Origin: an uncultured Alphaproteobacteria bacterium | GTDB lineage: Bacteria; Pseudomonadota; Alphaproteobacteria; Caulobacterales; Parvularculaceae | Assembly: GCA_902826095.1 (NCBI GenBank) | Contig: CADEDN010000013.1 | Coordinates: forward strand, 23,605 to 87,604 | Direction: 5' to 3' | Length of the DNA: 64,000 nt | Shown here: positions 54,564-62,510 of the stretch, one piece after another | Layout: every line of letters begins with the position of its first letter | Position numbering within the stretch: position 1 is the stretch's first letter | The notes under the pieces: model-generated | The model's database searches: none | Seen by the model: the letters and a program-made list of their open reading frames with translations, nothing else | What the model was told of the DNA's origin: nothing | Program-made: the position numbers and the translations under genes

Positions 54564-55850
54564 ATGATCCGCTATTTGAAGGAAGGCGTTTCTGAGGAGA
54601 AAGCCGCCACCGACGACGCGAAAGTGCGCGCGACTGTCGAGAGCATCCTCGCTGATATCGAGAAGCGCGGCGACGCCGCCGTCCGCGAACTCTCAGCCAA
54701 ATTCGACAAATGGTCGCCGGCGTCCTTTCGGCTGACGAAGGACGACATCAAATCCAGTTACGACCAGCTCGGCAACCAGGCGATCGAGGACATCCGCTTC
54801 GCACAGGCGCAGGTCAGGAATTTTGCGCAGCATCAACGCAACGCGTTGAAAGACGTCGAGGTCGAAACGCTGCCCGGCGTCATTTTAGGCCACAAGAATA
54901 TACCGATGAATTCCGTCGGATGTTACGTGCCGGGTGGAAAATACCCGCTGGTCGCGAGCGCCCATATGAGCGTCGTCACGGCCAAGGTCGCGGGCGTTCC
55001 CCGCGTGATCGCGGCGGCGCCGCCATTCAATGGCAAACCGGCGCCGGCGATCATCGTCGCCATGGATATGGCGGGCGCTGACGAAATTTATGTTCTAGGC
55101 GGCGTACAGGCGGTCGGCGCGATGGCGCTCGGCACAGAGACGATCGCGCCGGTCGACATGATCGTCGGACCTGGGAACGCCTTTGTCGCCGAAGCGAAGC
55201 GCCAACTCTTCGGACGGGTTGGCATTGACCTCTTCGCTGGACCGACGGAGACGCTCGTCATCGCCGACGACACCGTCGACGGAGAGCTGTGCGCCGCAGA
55301 CCTTTTGGGGCAGGCGGAGCACGGCCCGAATTCGCCGGCGATCCTTCTGACCAATTCAGAAAAACTCGCCCGCGAAACCATGGCTGAGGTCGAGCGGCAG
55401 TTGAAGATCCTGCCGACTGGGGAAACGGCCGGCGCCGCTTGGCGCGACTATGGTCAAGTAATTGTGTGCGACACCTATGACGAAATGGTCAAGGTCGCGG
55501 ACGAGATCGCGTCCGAACACGTGCAGGTCATGACGAAGGATCCGAATTATTTCCTGAAGAACATGACCAACTACGGCGCGCTGTTCCTGGGCGAGGAGAC
55601 GAACGTCTCCTACGGCGACAAGGTGATCGGCACAAATCACACCCTGCCGACCAAGAAGGCGGCTCGCTACACGGGCGGGCTCTGGGTTGGCAAGTTCATC
55701 AAAACCTGTACATATCAGCGGGTTACGAAAGAGGCATCGGTCTATGTCGGCGAATATTGCTCGCGGCTTTGCGCGCTCGAAGGCTTTATGGGCCACAAGG
55801 AGCAGGCGGACATCCGCCTGAGACGATATGGCGGGAAGAACGCGGCCTGA
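54564..55850 (+). CDS. Histidinol dehydrogenase-like NAD-dependent dehydrogenase
   Basis: The 428-residue protein keeps the HisD catalytic set: 'CYVPGG', 'GQAEHGPNS' (zinc Gln/His), 'IASEHVQVM' (Glu-His base), '[13 protein letters not shown]' (zinc Asp) and 'GHKEQADIR' (zinc His). It can therefore do a two-step alcohol-to-acid oxidation. Its place in a catabolic island with a LacI regulator, not with his genes, argues for another substrate, as for HpsN (sulfopropanediol 3-dehydrogenase). ATG 54564 is chosen for its AAGGGGAA site; GTG 54558 is too close. It overlaps the LacI gene by 23 nt. Confidence 0.85.
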   Translation: MIRYLKEGVSEEKAATDDAKVRATVESILADIEKRGDAAVRELSAKFDKWSPASFRLTKDDIKSSYDQLGNQAIEDIRFAQAQVRNFAQHQRNALKDVEVETLPGVILGHKNIPMNSVGCYVPGGKYPLVASAHMSVVTAKVAGVPRVIAAAPPFNGKPAPAIIVAMDMAGADEIYVLGGVQAVGAMALGTETIAPVDMIVGPGNAFVAEAKRQLFGRVGIDLFAGPTETLVIADDTVDGELCAADLLGQAEHGPNSPAILLTNSEKLARETMAEVERQLKILPTGETAGAAWRDYGQVIVCDTYDEMVKVADEIASEHVQVMTKDPNYFLKNMTNYGALFLGEETNVSYGDKVIGTNHTLPTKKAARYTGGLWVGKFIKTCTYQRVTKEASVYVGEYCSRLCALEGFMGHKEQADIRLRRYGGKNAA

Positions 55851-56874
55851 TAAGGTCGTCTCGATCACAAGCGGCCGGCCGGTGACATCGTATGATGTCG
55901 CGCGCCATGCAGGCGTTTCCCAATCCGCAGTTTCGAGATGTTTCAAGCCTGGCGCAAGCGTGTCGAAAAAGATGCGCGCCCGCGTCATGGCGGCGGCTGA
56001 AGAGCTTGGCTATCAGCCGAATGCGATTGCGCGCAGTCTTATCACCCGGCGCTCGAACCTCATCGCCGTCCTGATTTCCAATCTTACAAATCTTTACTAC
56101 CCGGAAGTGCTGGCCGAGCTTACGCAACGCTGTTCGGCCGCCGGCGTACGGGTGCTGCTCTTCACGCTCTCACGCGAAGCGGAGGCGGACGAGGTCTTGC
56201 AGCTGGTCTGGCCCTATCGGGTCGACGGCGTCATCGCTTCGGCGCAATTGTCGCCGGCGCATGTCGCTGAGTTCGAGAAGCGCAATGTGCCCCTCGTATT
56301 TTACAATCGGTATCTCAATAGCGTCTCCGTCAGTTCGGTCTGCTGCGATCAGGAAGACGGCGTCCGTCAATTGATCGACGGTCTCTACAAGGCAGGTCAC
56401 CGGAAATTCGCGATTATCGCGGGGCCGCCTGACTCGGTCGTCGGCGTCGAACGCAAGACTGCTGCGCTAGAGCGCCTTGAAGAACTTGGAATTGAGGACG
56501 CGCCGGTCCTCGGCGAGGACTATTCCTACGAAAACGGATTCAATTCGGTGAACGAGTTGATGGCGGCGGGCGGCGGGCCGCCTGACGCGGTCATCTGCGC
56601 TAATGACGTGGTTGCGATCGGCGCACTCGACGCCTTTCGCGTCAATCACGGTCTTGTCGCGCCGCGCGACATTTCAGTCGTGGGCTTCGACGGCGTTGGC
56701 CCGGCGACATGGAAGAGTTACGACCTCACTACCATACGCCAGCCTGTGCGGCGCATGACGGAGGCGGCTGTCTCGATGCTCCTCGCGATGATCGAAGAAC
56801 CGGAAATGCCGCGGGAAAGGCGTGTCTTCTCGGGCATTCTTCGGACCGGGTCGTCAGCAAAATTCGCCGAGTGA
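55828..56874 (+). CDS. LacI-family regulator of the island regulon
   Basis: The 348-residue repressor has a helix-turn-helix ('[20 protein letters not shown]', residues 20-39), a hinge ('[12 protein letters not shown]') and an effector domain with '[13 protein letters not shown]', 'VDGVIASAQ', '[16 protein letters not shown]' and '[25 protein letters not shown]' (core VGFDGVG). It is co-transcribed with the HisD-like gene. Six CG-centred 16-bp sites upstream of island operons are its likely targets. The effector is probably the island's substrate or an intermediate. Confidence 0.92.
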   Translation: MAGRTRPDKVVSITSGRPVTSYDVARHAGVSQSAVSRCFKPGASVSKKMRARVMAAAEELGYQPNAIARSLITRRSNLIAVLISNLTNLYYPEVLAELTQRCSAAGVRVLLFTLSREAEADEVLQLVWPYRVDGVIASAQLSPAHVAEFEKRNVPLVFYNRYLNSVSVSSVCCDQEDGVRQLIDGLYKAGHRKFAIIAGPPDSVVGVERKTAALERLEELGIEDAPVLGEDYSYENGFNSVNELMAAGGGPPDAVICANDVVAIGALDAFRVNHGLVAPRDISVVGFDGVGPATWKSYDLTTIRQPVRRMTEAAVSMLLAMIEEPEMPRERRVFSGILRTGSSAKFAE

Positions 56875-57211
56875 GATCGATCCGCTCAAAGTCGGGCTTT
56901 GAACAGGCATCGGGCGATCGGCAATACGGTTGGCTGTGTTGGAAAGTTCGCGGCGCCCGCGGACTTTGTTGCCGCGACACTGAGCCCGGTTCCGTGATGA
57001 ATGTTGCTTTACTGCGGCGCCACCAATCACGATTGGCGTTGCGGACAATTTGACGGCCCCCAAAGTGGCAGATTCGAACGCCGGGAGATAAGTGGAATCG
57101 CCGGTTTTTCGAAACCCGGCGCAACCACATGAAAACCGGATCATCGGGCGTTCCAGATAAATCGCCCGATCATCCAGGCGCTGAAAAATATTCCGAGGAT
57201 CCCGGATGAAA
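56875..57211. other. Spacer with weak hairpins, no recognised gene
   Basis: This stretch after the LacI gene has two GC inverted repeats (CGCCGG...CCCGGCG near 57095; ATCGGGCG 57143-57150 with CGCCCGAT 57163-57170) and no coding likeness. Neither hairpin has a good T tract. Confidence 0.3.
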
Positions 57212-57227
57212 TTGACTTCGAAGTACA
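57212..57227. promoter_or_regulatory. Candidate island LacI operator f (TTGACTTCGAAGTACA)
   Basis: A CG-centred site 15 bp from the hydrolase start codon, with TTCGAA at its core. Its right half AAGTACA equals the inverted left half of sites a and b closely (CAGTACA). The position would block the promoter or start region. Confidence 0.55.
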
Positions 57228-57242
57228 GTACAGTCCAGCTGG

Positions 57243-57959
57243 ATGACGATAACGCCGGTAGTCTTTGTCCCCGGACTGATGTGCGACCGCCACTTGTTTG
57301 CGGCGCAAGCAAACGCGCTCGGCGGCGCGCGGAGCGTTGGTCATGCGGACCTCTCCAAAGATGCGACAATCGCAGCGATGGCCGCACGGCTGCTTGCCGA
57401 AGCGCCCGATCGGTTTTGCCTCGTCGGCCTATCGATGGGCGGCATTGTCGCGTTTGAAGCATGGCGGCAGGCGCCGGCGCGCATCGCGGGGATTGCGCTT
57501 CTCAATACAACGCCGTTCGCCGATTCGCCGGCGCGTCAGGCGACAAGGCTGTCGCAAATTGATCGCGTGAAGCGAGGACAGCTGAAGTCCGTCGTCATGG
57601 AAGAATTGAAGCCTAATTATCTTGGGTCGCAGTCGAAGTGCGACGAGGCCCTGCTCGACGAAATATACGTTATGGCGGCTTCGCTCGGGCCGGAGGTTTT
57701 CGTCCGGCAGTCGCGGGCGCTGATGTCGCGCAAGGACAGTATTGATACTCTTTCGACGATCAATCGCCCGACCATCATCATCGCCGGGGCTGAAGATGAT
57801 GTGTGCCCGCCCGAGCTGCACGAAATCATTCATCGCGGCATTCAAGGATCGAAGCTTCTTGTCGTTCCTCGGTCGGGACATCTGACAACCATGGAAGCGC
57901 CTGACATTGTTGCGAAGGCGCTTTCCAATTTTCTGGACGAACTGGATCATCTCACATGA
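57243..57959 (+). CDS. Alpha/beta hydrolase
   Basis: The 238-residue enzyme has the alpha/beta-hydrolase fold: oxyanion region 'VVFVPGLMCDRHLF', nucleophile elbow 'GLSMGG' (Ser near residue 64), an Asp in 'IIIAGAEDDVCPP' and the catalytic His in 'VPRSGHLTTMEAP'. It may hydrolyse an ester or a lactone of the island's substrate. The next gene overlaps by ATGA, so it heads the operon hydrolase-MetE-like-aldolase. Confidence 0.85.
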   Translation: MTITPVVFVPGLMCDRHLFAAQANALGGARSVGHADLSKDATIAAMAARLLAEAPDRFCLVGLSMGGIVAFEAWRQAPARIAGIALLNTTPFADSPARQATRLSQIDRVKRGQLKSVVMEELKPNYLGSQSKCDEALLDEIYVMAASLGPEVFVRQSRALMSRKDSIDTLSTINRPTIIIAGAEDDVCPPELHEIIHRGIQGSKLLVVPRSGHLTTMEAPDIVAKALSNFLDELDHLT

Positions 57960-59110
57960 AAACGAGCACAGACCGCATCCTCACTTCCCATGTCGGCAGC
58001 CTGCCGCGTTCAAAAGCTGTCAGCGACGGCGTCTTCGCGCAGGAGCGCGGAGAATTGGTTGATGCTTCCGCTTTCAGGCGCACTATTGCGGAGGCGGTGA
58101 CAGCGGTTGTCGAACGCCAGGTTAAGGCGGGCGTCGATATCGTCAGCGACGGCGAAATGAGCAAGATTTCCTATGCGACCTATATCAAGGACCGCATCAC
58201 GGGGTTTGAAGGCGACAGCCCCCGCAACCCGCCCAAGGATCTTGAGGCTTTTCCGGGGTTTCTTGAGCGGCAGGCGAAAGGCGGCGGAACGCCGAGTTAC
58301 CGTCGCCCGAAATGCGTCGGCGAAATCCAGGTGAAGGATATGGGGCCGCTTGAAGAGGACATCGAAAACTTCCGGTCAGCATTGCAAATCGCAAGACCCG
58401 TTGACGCCTTCATGAACGCCGCCTCGCCGGGCGTCATCGCGCTCTTCCAGCCGAACGAATACTACCCATCGCGTGAGGCCTATCTTCAGGCGCTCGCTGA
58501 CGCCATGCGCGCGGAGTATGAAGCGATCGTCGAAGCCGGGTTCGTTCTTCAGCTCGACTCGCCCGATCTCGGCCTTGGCCGGCACATGATGTTCAAAGAC
58601 AAGAGCGAAGCGGAATACCGTCGCCTCGCGGAGCAGCATGTACACGCATTGAACGAAGCGGTGCGAAACATTCCGGCCGACCGCATGCGCCTGCATGTGT
58701 GCTGGGGCAATTACGAAGGACCGCATCACTGCGACGCGCCGATGGAGACTGTTCTCCCGATTGCTCTAAAGGCGAAGCCCCAGGCGCTGTTGTTTGAGGC
58801 GGCCAATCCGCGCCACGCCCATGAATGGGAAGTGTTTGCGGCAGCGGAAATCCCGGATGACAAGATTCTGGTTCCCGGCGTCATCGACTCGACGACCAAT
58901 TTCATCGAGCACCCGCGGCTCATTGCGCAGCGAATTGAAAAGTTCGCCGACATTGTCGGGCGCGAACGCGTCATCGCTGGCACGGATTGCGGATTCTCGA
59001 CTTTCGCCGGTTTCGGCGCCGTCGATCCCGACATCGTCTATGCGAAGCTTGCGGCCTTGTCGGAAGGCGCCGCCATCGCTAGCGGCAGACTATGGGGCAG
59101 GGCGACGTGA
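57956..59110 (+). CDS. MetE C-domain-like protein (cobalamin-independent methionine synthase II family)
   Basis: The 384-residue protein corresponds to the catalytic TIM-barrel half of MetE and relatives. It starts 'TSHVGSLPRS' and keeps zinc ligands His247 and Cys249 ('LHVCWGN') and Cys345 ('TDCGFST'). Full methionine synthase needs an extra N-terminal domain absent here. Such stand-alone proteins occur in catabolic clusters and may transfer a methyl or other thiol-linked group; epoxyalkane:coenzyme M transferase is one relative. The reaction is not known. It is coupled by ATGA to the hydrolase and by GTGA to the aldolase. Confidence 0.8.
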   Translation: MKTSTDRILTSHVGSLPRSKAVSDGVFAQERGELVDASAFRRTIAEAVTAVVERQVKAGVDIVSDGEMSKISYATYIKDRITGFEGDSPRNPPKDLEAFPGFLERQAKGGGTPSYRRPKCVGEIQVKDMGPLEEDIENFRSALQIARPVDAFMNAASPGVIALFQPNEYYPSREAYLQALADAMRAEYEAIVEAGFVLQLDSPDLGLGRHMMFKDKSEAEYRRLAEQHVHALNEAVRNIPADRMRLHVCWGNYEGPHHCDAPMETVLPIALKAKPQALLFEAANPRHAHEWEVFAAAEIPDDKILVPGVIDSTTNFIEHPRLIAQRIEKFADIVGRERVIAGTDCGFSTFAGFGAVDPDIVYAKLAALSEGAAIASGRLWGRAT

Positions 59111-59889
59111 CACGCACATCATCCTTCAGGTCTCGGCTGTTGGCGAGAGAGCCGTTGATCGGCACATGGCTCAAGACGCCGTCGCCTATCGTTGCTGACG
59201 TCCTCGGCCTGACAGGGCTCGATTGCGTCTGTATCGACGCCGAACACGCGCCCTTCGATCGCCTGTCGATCGATGCCTGTCTTTCCTCCTTGCGCGCAAG
59301 CGACATGCCGGCGCTGGTGCGCCCGCCATCTTCCGCGCCGGAACACATTCTCAACGCGCTTGATTGCGGCGCCGCGGGGATTGTTGCGCCGCATATCCGC
59401 AGCCGGGAGGAAGCGGAAGGATTGTCAGCCGCATGCCGCTATGGCGCCGGCGGGCGCGGGTTTGCGGGGTCGTCGCGCGCGGCTGGCTACACGACCCGGC
59501 CGATGAGCGAACATCTCAAACGCTCGAACGCTGAAACGGCGGTGATCGCGCAGATAGAAGATCTTGAAGCGCTGCGCGATATCGATGCGATCGCCGGCGT
59601 CGAGGGCGTCGATTGCCTGTTCGTCGGCCGCATCGATCTGACGGTCGCTCTTGGCGCCGCTTCGCCGACGGACGATGTCGTTATTGACGCTGTTCAGCTG
59701 ATCTGCGCGGCGGGGATAAGTCACCAGCGGCCCGTCGGCATGTTCGTCGGCGACTTCAACGAAATCCCGCGGTGGCGCAAGGCCGGCGCCTCACTCTTCA
59801 TCCTGAAGGCGGATCATGCCTTCATTCTTGAAGGCGCGAGGGCGCTGCGGACGGACTTTGACCTGCTCGCAGCGAGCGGGGCCGCGTAG
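59107..59889 (+). CDS. HpcH/HpaI-family class II aldolase
   Basis: The 260-residue enzyme matches the metal-dependent HpaI-type 2-keto-acid aldolases. It has 'GTWLKTPSPIVADVLG', 'VCIDAEHAPFD' (with the catalytic His near residue 47), 'GAAGIVAPHI', 'AQIED' and 'CLFVGRIDLTVALG'. Members release pyruvate from 4-hydroxy-2-oxo acids, so it is the probable last step of the island pathway. GTG 59107 is chosen (GTGA overlap, GGGG upstream) over ATG 59092, which lacks a ribosome site. Its 3' end overlaps the convergent amidohydrolase by 76 nt. Confidence 0.87.
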   Translation: MTRTSSFRSRLLAREPLIGTWLKTPSPIVADVLGLTGLDCVCIDAEHAPFDRLSIDACLSSLRASDMPALVRPPSSAPEHILNALDCGAAGIVAPHIRSREEAEGLSAACRYGAGGRGFAGSSRAAGYTTRPMSEHLKRSNAETAVIAQIEDLEALRDIDAIAGVEGVDCLFVGRIDLTVALGAASPTDDVVIDAVQLICAAGISHQRPVGMFVGDFNEIPRWRKAGASLFILKADHAFILEGARALRTDFDLLAASGAA

Positions 59890-60767
59890 AAATCCACGGC
59901 GTTTTCGACCGCAACGCGATCGCGCGCAAAAGAATCCTTGATGAGCGCATCGACAGCCCGCCAAATGCGTCCGTAGCCGCCGTATAGCTTGTCGACCGGG
60001 AAATTCGACCCTGTCATGCAGCGCTTCGGGCCGAAAAGATCAAGCGCGGTGTCGACGTAAGGCTTGATGTCGTCGACGGTCCAGTCCGGCTTGAACATGC
60101 CGAACCCTGAAAACTTGATCGACATCTGCGGCAATTCAGAAAATGCGCGCATTGCGTCTCGCCATCTCCCGAAACCGTCCCTCGAGAGATCCCACGGCGA
60201 AGCGAAGTGGCAAAGCGCGGTTTTGAGTTCCGGCGAATGGCCAAACAAGCGCAAGGCGCCCCAATATTGATTCTCGGTCAATTGCAGGTCAAACGTCAGC
60301 TTCCGTCGCTCAAGCAGCCTAAGCCCACGCAAGAAACGAGGATCATCAAGAAGCGCAGCCGTCCCGGTCTTGCCGTCTTCGCTTGGGTGTCGACCGACGA
60401 TTTGACGAACGCCGCGAAAGGCTGCCGATGTCGCGTGCGCCCCGATGATCTCGTAGAGATCCGAGCGACGAAGGTCGGCAAAGGCGATGATCACGCTTGG
60501 AAAACCATAATGGAAATCGCTTGTTTCCTGCAGCCATCCCGTTTCCTTGACGGCGTCTTCCTCGTCGGCGCCGACCTGGATATGCGCCGAGCCGATCAGT
60601 TCAAAATCGGCGGCATCATTCAGAAATTCGTCGATGAGGTAATCACGCTGTATCGGCGTCGGGTCGCCGAAAAAGCGAGGCGTCCCTCGCGACATAAGCC
60701 ATGGATAACGACAGGCGTCGAGCGACCACAAATGGTGGTGCGCGTCAAAGATTCGTTGCTCCGTCAT
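59814..60767 (-). CDS. Amidohydrolase-family protein (amidohydrolase 2 type, lactonase-like)
   Basis: The 317-residue TIM-barrel protein opens 'RIFDAHHHLWSLDACRYPWL' with the metal His pair, then 'GSAHIQVGADEEDAVKET', 'GVRQIVG' and 'RCMTGSNFPVDKLYGGY', matching the COG3618 group that includes sugar-acid and pyrone lactonases. It probably opens a lactone in the island pathway. Its ATG overlaps the SnoaL-like stop by one base (TGATG). The convergent 76-nt overlap with the aldolase is unusual; both C-termini look plausible. Confidence 0.86.
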   Translation of the reverse strand: MTEQRIFDAHHHLWSLDACRYPWLMSRGTPRFFGDPTPIQRDYLIDEFLNDAADFELIGSAHIQVGADEEDAVKETGWLQETSDFHYGFPSVIIAFADLRRSDLYEIIGAHATSAAFRGVRQIVGRHPSEDGKTGTAALLDDPRFLRGLRLLERRKLTFDLQLTENQYWGALRLFGHSPELKTALCHFASPWDLSRDGFGRWRDAMRAFSELPQMSIKFSGFGMFKPDWTVDDIKPYVDTALDLFGPKRCMTGSNFPVDKLYGGYGRIWRAVDALIKDSFARDRVAVENAVDFYAAPLAASRSKSVRSALAPSRMKA

Positions 60768-61858
60768 CAGCGCCCTAGGCGATGGGTTTCGATCTGCCGC
60801 AGAACCGCGAGTTCATCAAAAACCGTCCACTCTTCCCGGATGCGGCCGTTCATGACGCGCCAATGCGAGACACCCATAATGCAAACGGGCGCGCCAGACG
60901 CCGGCCCAAAGAGGCCATCGCCCTGGTGCGTGCCCGACAAGGTCCAGCGGACAGCGATGTCGCGCGCGGCGCCAAGATAAGGAATATCCGCCACGTGATC
61001 GACGCATGTGGCGAGATCAGGAATCGCTGTGAAAAACTGTTCGAGATATTCGCGATACTCAACCGGCCCATAGAGATCGCGCCCGGCCGTCAGGTGCGCG
61101 CCGATGCGGAAATCGAACACTGAAGGAAGAAGATCGAGGCGCCTACGGTTCCAGATCGAACCGAATACGGCCTCGGCGAACGCCGCCGGTTCGCGCCCTG
61201 GCGATGGCAGCGCCGAGCCTGAGAATGGTTTTGCAACGCTGCGCCCGCAATCATCGCGACATTGCGCCAGCGCCGCGATGAGGTTTCGGCCCAGATCCCG
61301 ATCCACATTCGCCTGCACGCGTGCTGTTTTCAGAGGGTCCTGACCAAGCTGCAGGACAAGCGCGGCGTTGTCGCGGACGAGCCACTCCTCAATGATCTTG
61401 TTCTTGAGGCACAGGCAATCAGCAATCGTTCGTATTCGGACGCGCTTTCCAGTCGCCGGCCCGAAGTCGGATGGGCCGAGATTGGTCATCCGGCTCGTGA
61501 TCAGGTGCGAAGAATAATAGCCCTCGCGATCGTCGCCCGACCAGATGACGTTATCGCCGTCAAGCGTTCTGTCTGGAAACGCCTTGAGCGTCGCATGGGT
61601 ATTCGCCTCGACGGTCTTGGCGCCGACGATATCGCCGGTGAGCGTGTGGATGACGCTGTCTTCTGAATAATACCGGAGGCAAAGGTCGATCTTCTTTTCG
61701 TGCCAGATGCGATCGGTTATGCGGATGATGTAGTCGGCGATATCGACGAATTCCTCATCGAACCCCGCCATCGGCATGCGCCGGCCCAGAGGCGAAGGAT
61801 CGAGCAAGTCGGCGATGTCCGTCGTGGCGACAGTCGTGATCGGCGTCGAAGTCTGCAT
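60767..61858 (-). CDS. Tandem SnoaL-like (NTF2-fold) ester-cyclase-like protein
   Basis: The 363-residue protein has two SnoaL-like domains. The first holds 'CLRYYSEDSVIHTLTGDIVG' and 'THATLKAFPDRTLDGDNVIW' (about residues 60-105). The second holds 'DLYGPVEYREYLEQFFTAIP' and 'RWTLSGTHQGDGLFG' (about 265-325). This resembles the protein at 49867 and the neighbouring frameshifted gene, so the fold was repeatedly used in this island. The chemistry is unassigned; decarboxylase, isomerase or cyclase are family options. Operator d lies 50 bp upstream. Confidence 0.8.
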   Translation of the reverse strand: MQTSTPITTVATTDIADLLDPSPLGRRMPMAGFDEEFVDIADYIIRITDRIWHEKKIDLCLRYYSEDSVIHTLTGDIVGAKTVEANTHATLKAFPDRTLDGDNVIWSGDDREGYYSSHLITSRMTNLGPSDFGPATGKRVRIRTIADCLCLKNKIIEEWLVRDNAALVLQLGQDPLKTARVQANVDRDLGRNLIAALAQCRDDCGRSVAKPFSGSALPSPGREPAAFAEAVFGSIWNRRRLDLLPSVFDFRIGAHLTAGRDLYGPVEYREYLEQFFTAIPDLATCVDHVADIPYLGAARDIAVRWTLSGTHQGDGLFGPASGAPVCIMGVSHWRVMNGRIREEWTVFDELAVLRQIETHRLGR

Positions 61859-61907
61859 AAGGTGTCCATGTTCCGCGCCGCAATGGCGGTCCGCGCGTTA
61901 ATCCTGA

Positions 61908-61923
61908 TTGCATGCGAATGCAA
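61908..61923. promoter_or_regulatory. Candidate island LacI operator d (TTGCATGCGAATGCAA)
   Basis: A CG-centred 16-bp site differing from the perfect copy c by one base, 50 bp from the SnoaL gene start and 58 bp before the divergent SnoaL pseudogene. Confidence 0.65.
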
Positions 61924-61980
61924 AAAAGTCTACAGAAGACGCCGACGGCGGGTGAAACGCCGAGCGCGAACAGATCTACG

Positions 61981-62428
61981 ATGGAAAAGAAGTGCTACAA
62001 AGAGCGCATTATCGCCATGAACGATGTGCTCAACCGGCATGTAATCGATGGAATCGGGGCGCATTTTGCCGAGAATTTCGTCTGGCGCGGCGGCGCTGCG
62101 CCCGGAACCAAGAACAGCCTCAAGGAATTCCAGGATTGCCGGCAGCGCTCATTCCTGAACGCCTTCAGGACAAATCACGACCATCGACCTGATCCTGGAG
62201 GAGGGCGATCTCGTCGCCGCTTACGGAACCGTCGAGGCGACCCATTCTGGCGACTTCCTCGGGATGCCTGTGACCGGGAAGCGCATCAAGTCGAAATATA
62301 TCGGTTTTTGGCGTTTTGATGAGAATGGCGTCAGCGTTGAGAACTGGGTCCATCTCGATATCGTCGACGCCTTCCGCCAGATGGGCCGTGACCTCCTTGA
62401 CGGCAAAGGGTTGGACGATCGCCGCTAG
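61981..62428 (+). pseudogene. Single-domain SnoaL-like gene broken by a frameshift
   Basis: The first part reads 'AFRTN' at the end of about 65 codons beginning 'MEKKCYKERIIAMNDVLNRH'. The rest continues in the next frame with 'TIDLILEEGDLVAAYGTVEA', 'GDFLGMPVTGKRIKSKYIGF' and 'DAFRQMGRDLLDGKGLDDRR' up to TAG 62428. The break is near 62172, consistent with one inserted or two deleted bases. Joined, the pieces give an ordinary 148-residue SnoaL-like protein. Sequencing error would also explain it. Confidence 0.75.
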
Positions 62429-62458
62429 GGCGTGCAAGAGGTTCTGCTTGCACTAGAA

Positions 62459-62474
62459 TTGCATTCGAAGTACT
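62459..62474. promoter_or_regulatory. Candidate island LacI operator e (TTGCATTCGAAGTACT)
   Basis: A CG-centred site with a perfect left half and the alternative AAGTACT right half, 37 bp before the chosen bicupin start. It argues against the earlier in-frame ATG at 62481, which would leave 7 bp. Confidence 0.6.
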
Positions 62475-62510
62475 TTTTCGATGACCACTAGGACGCTGCG
62501 GGGGCCGGAA

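Noticed and set aside
54564..55850. hisD as a histidine biosynthesis gene
   Set aside because: Catalytic residues fit, but the regulator and neighbours are catabolic, so I gave no gene symbol.
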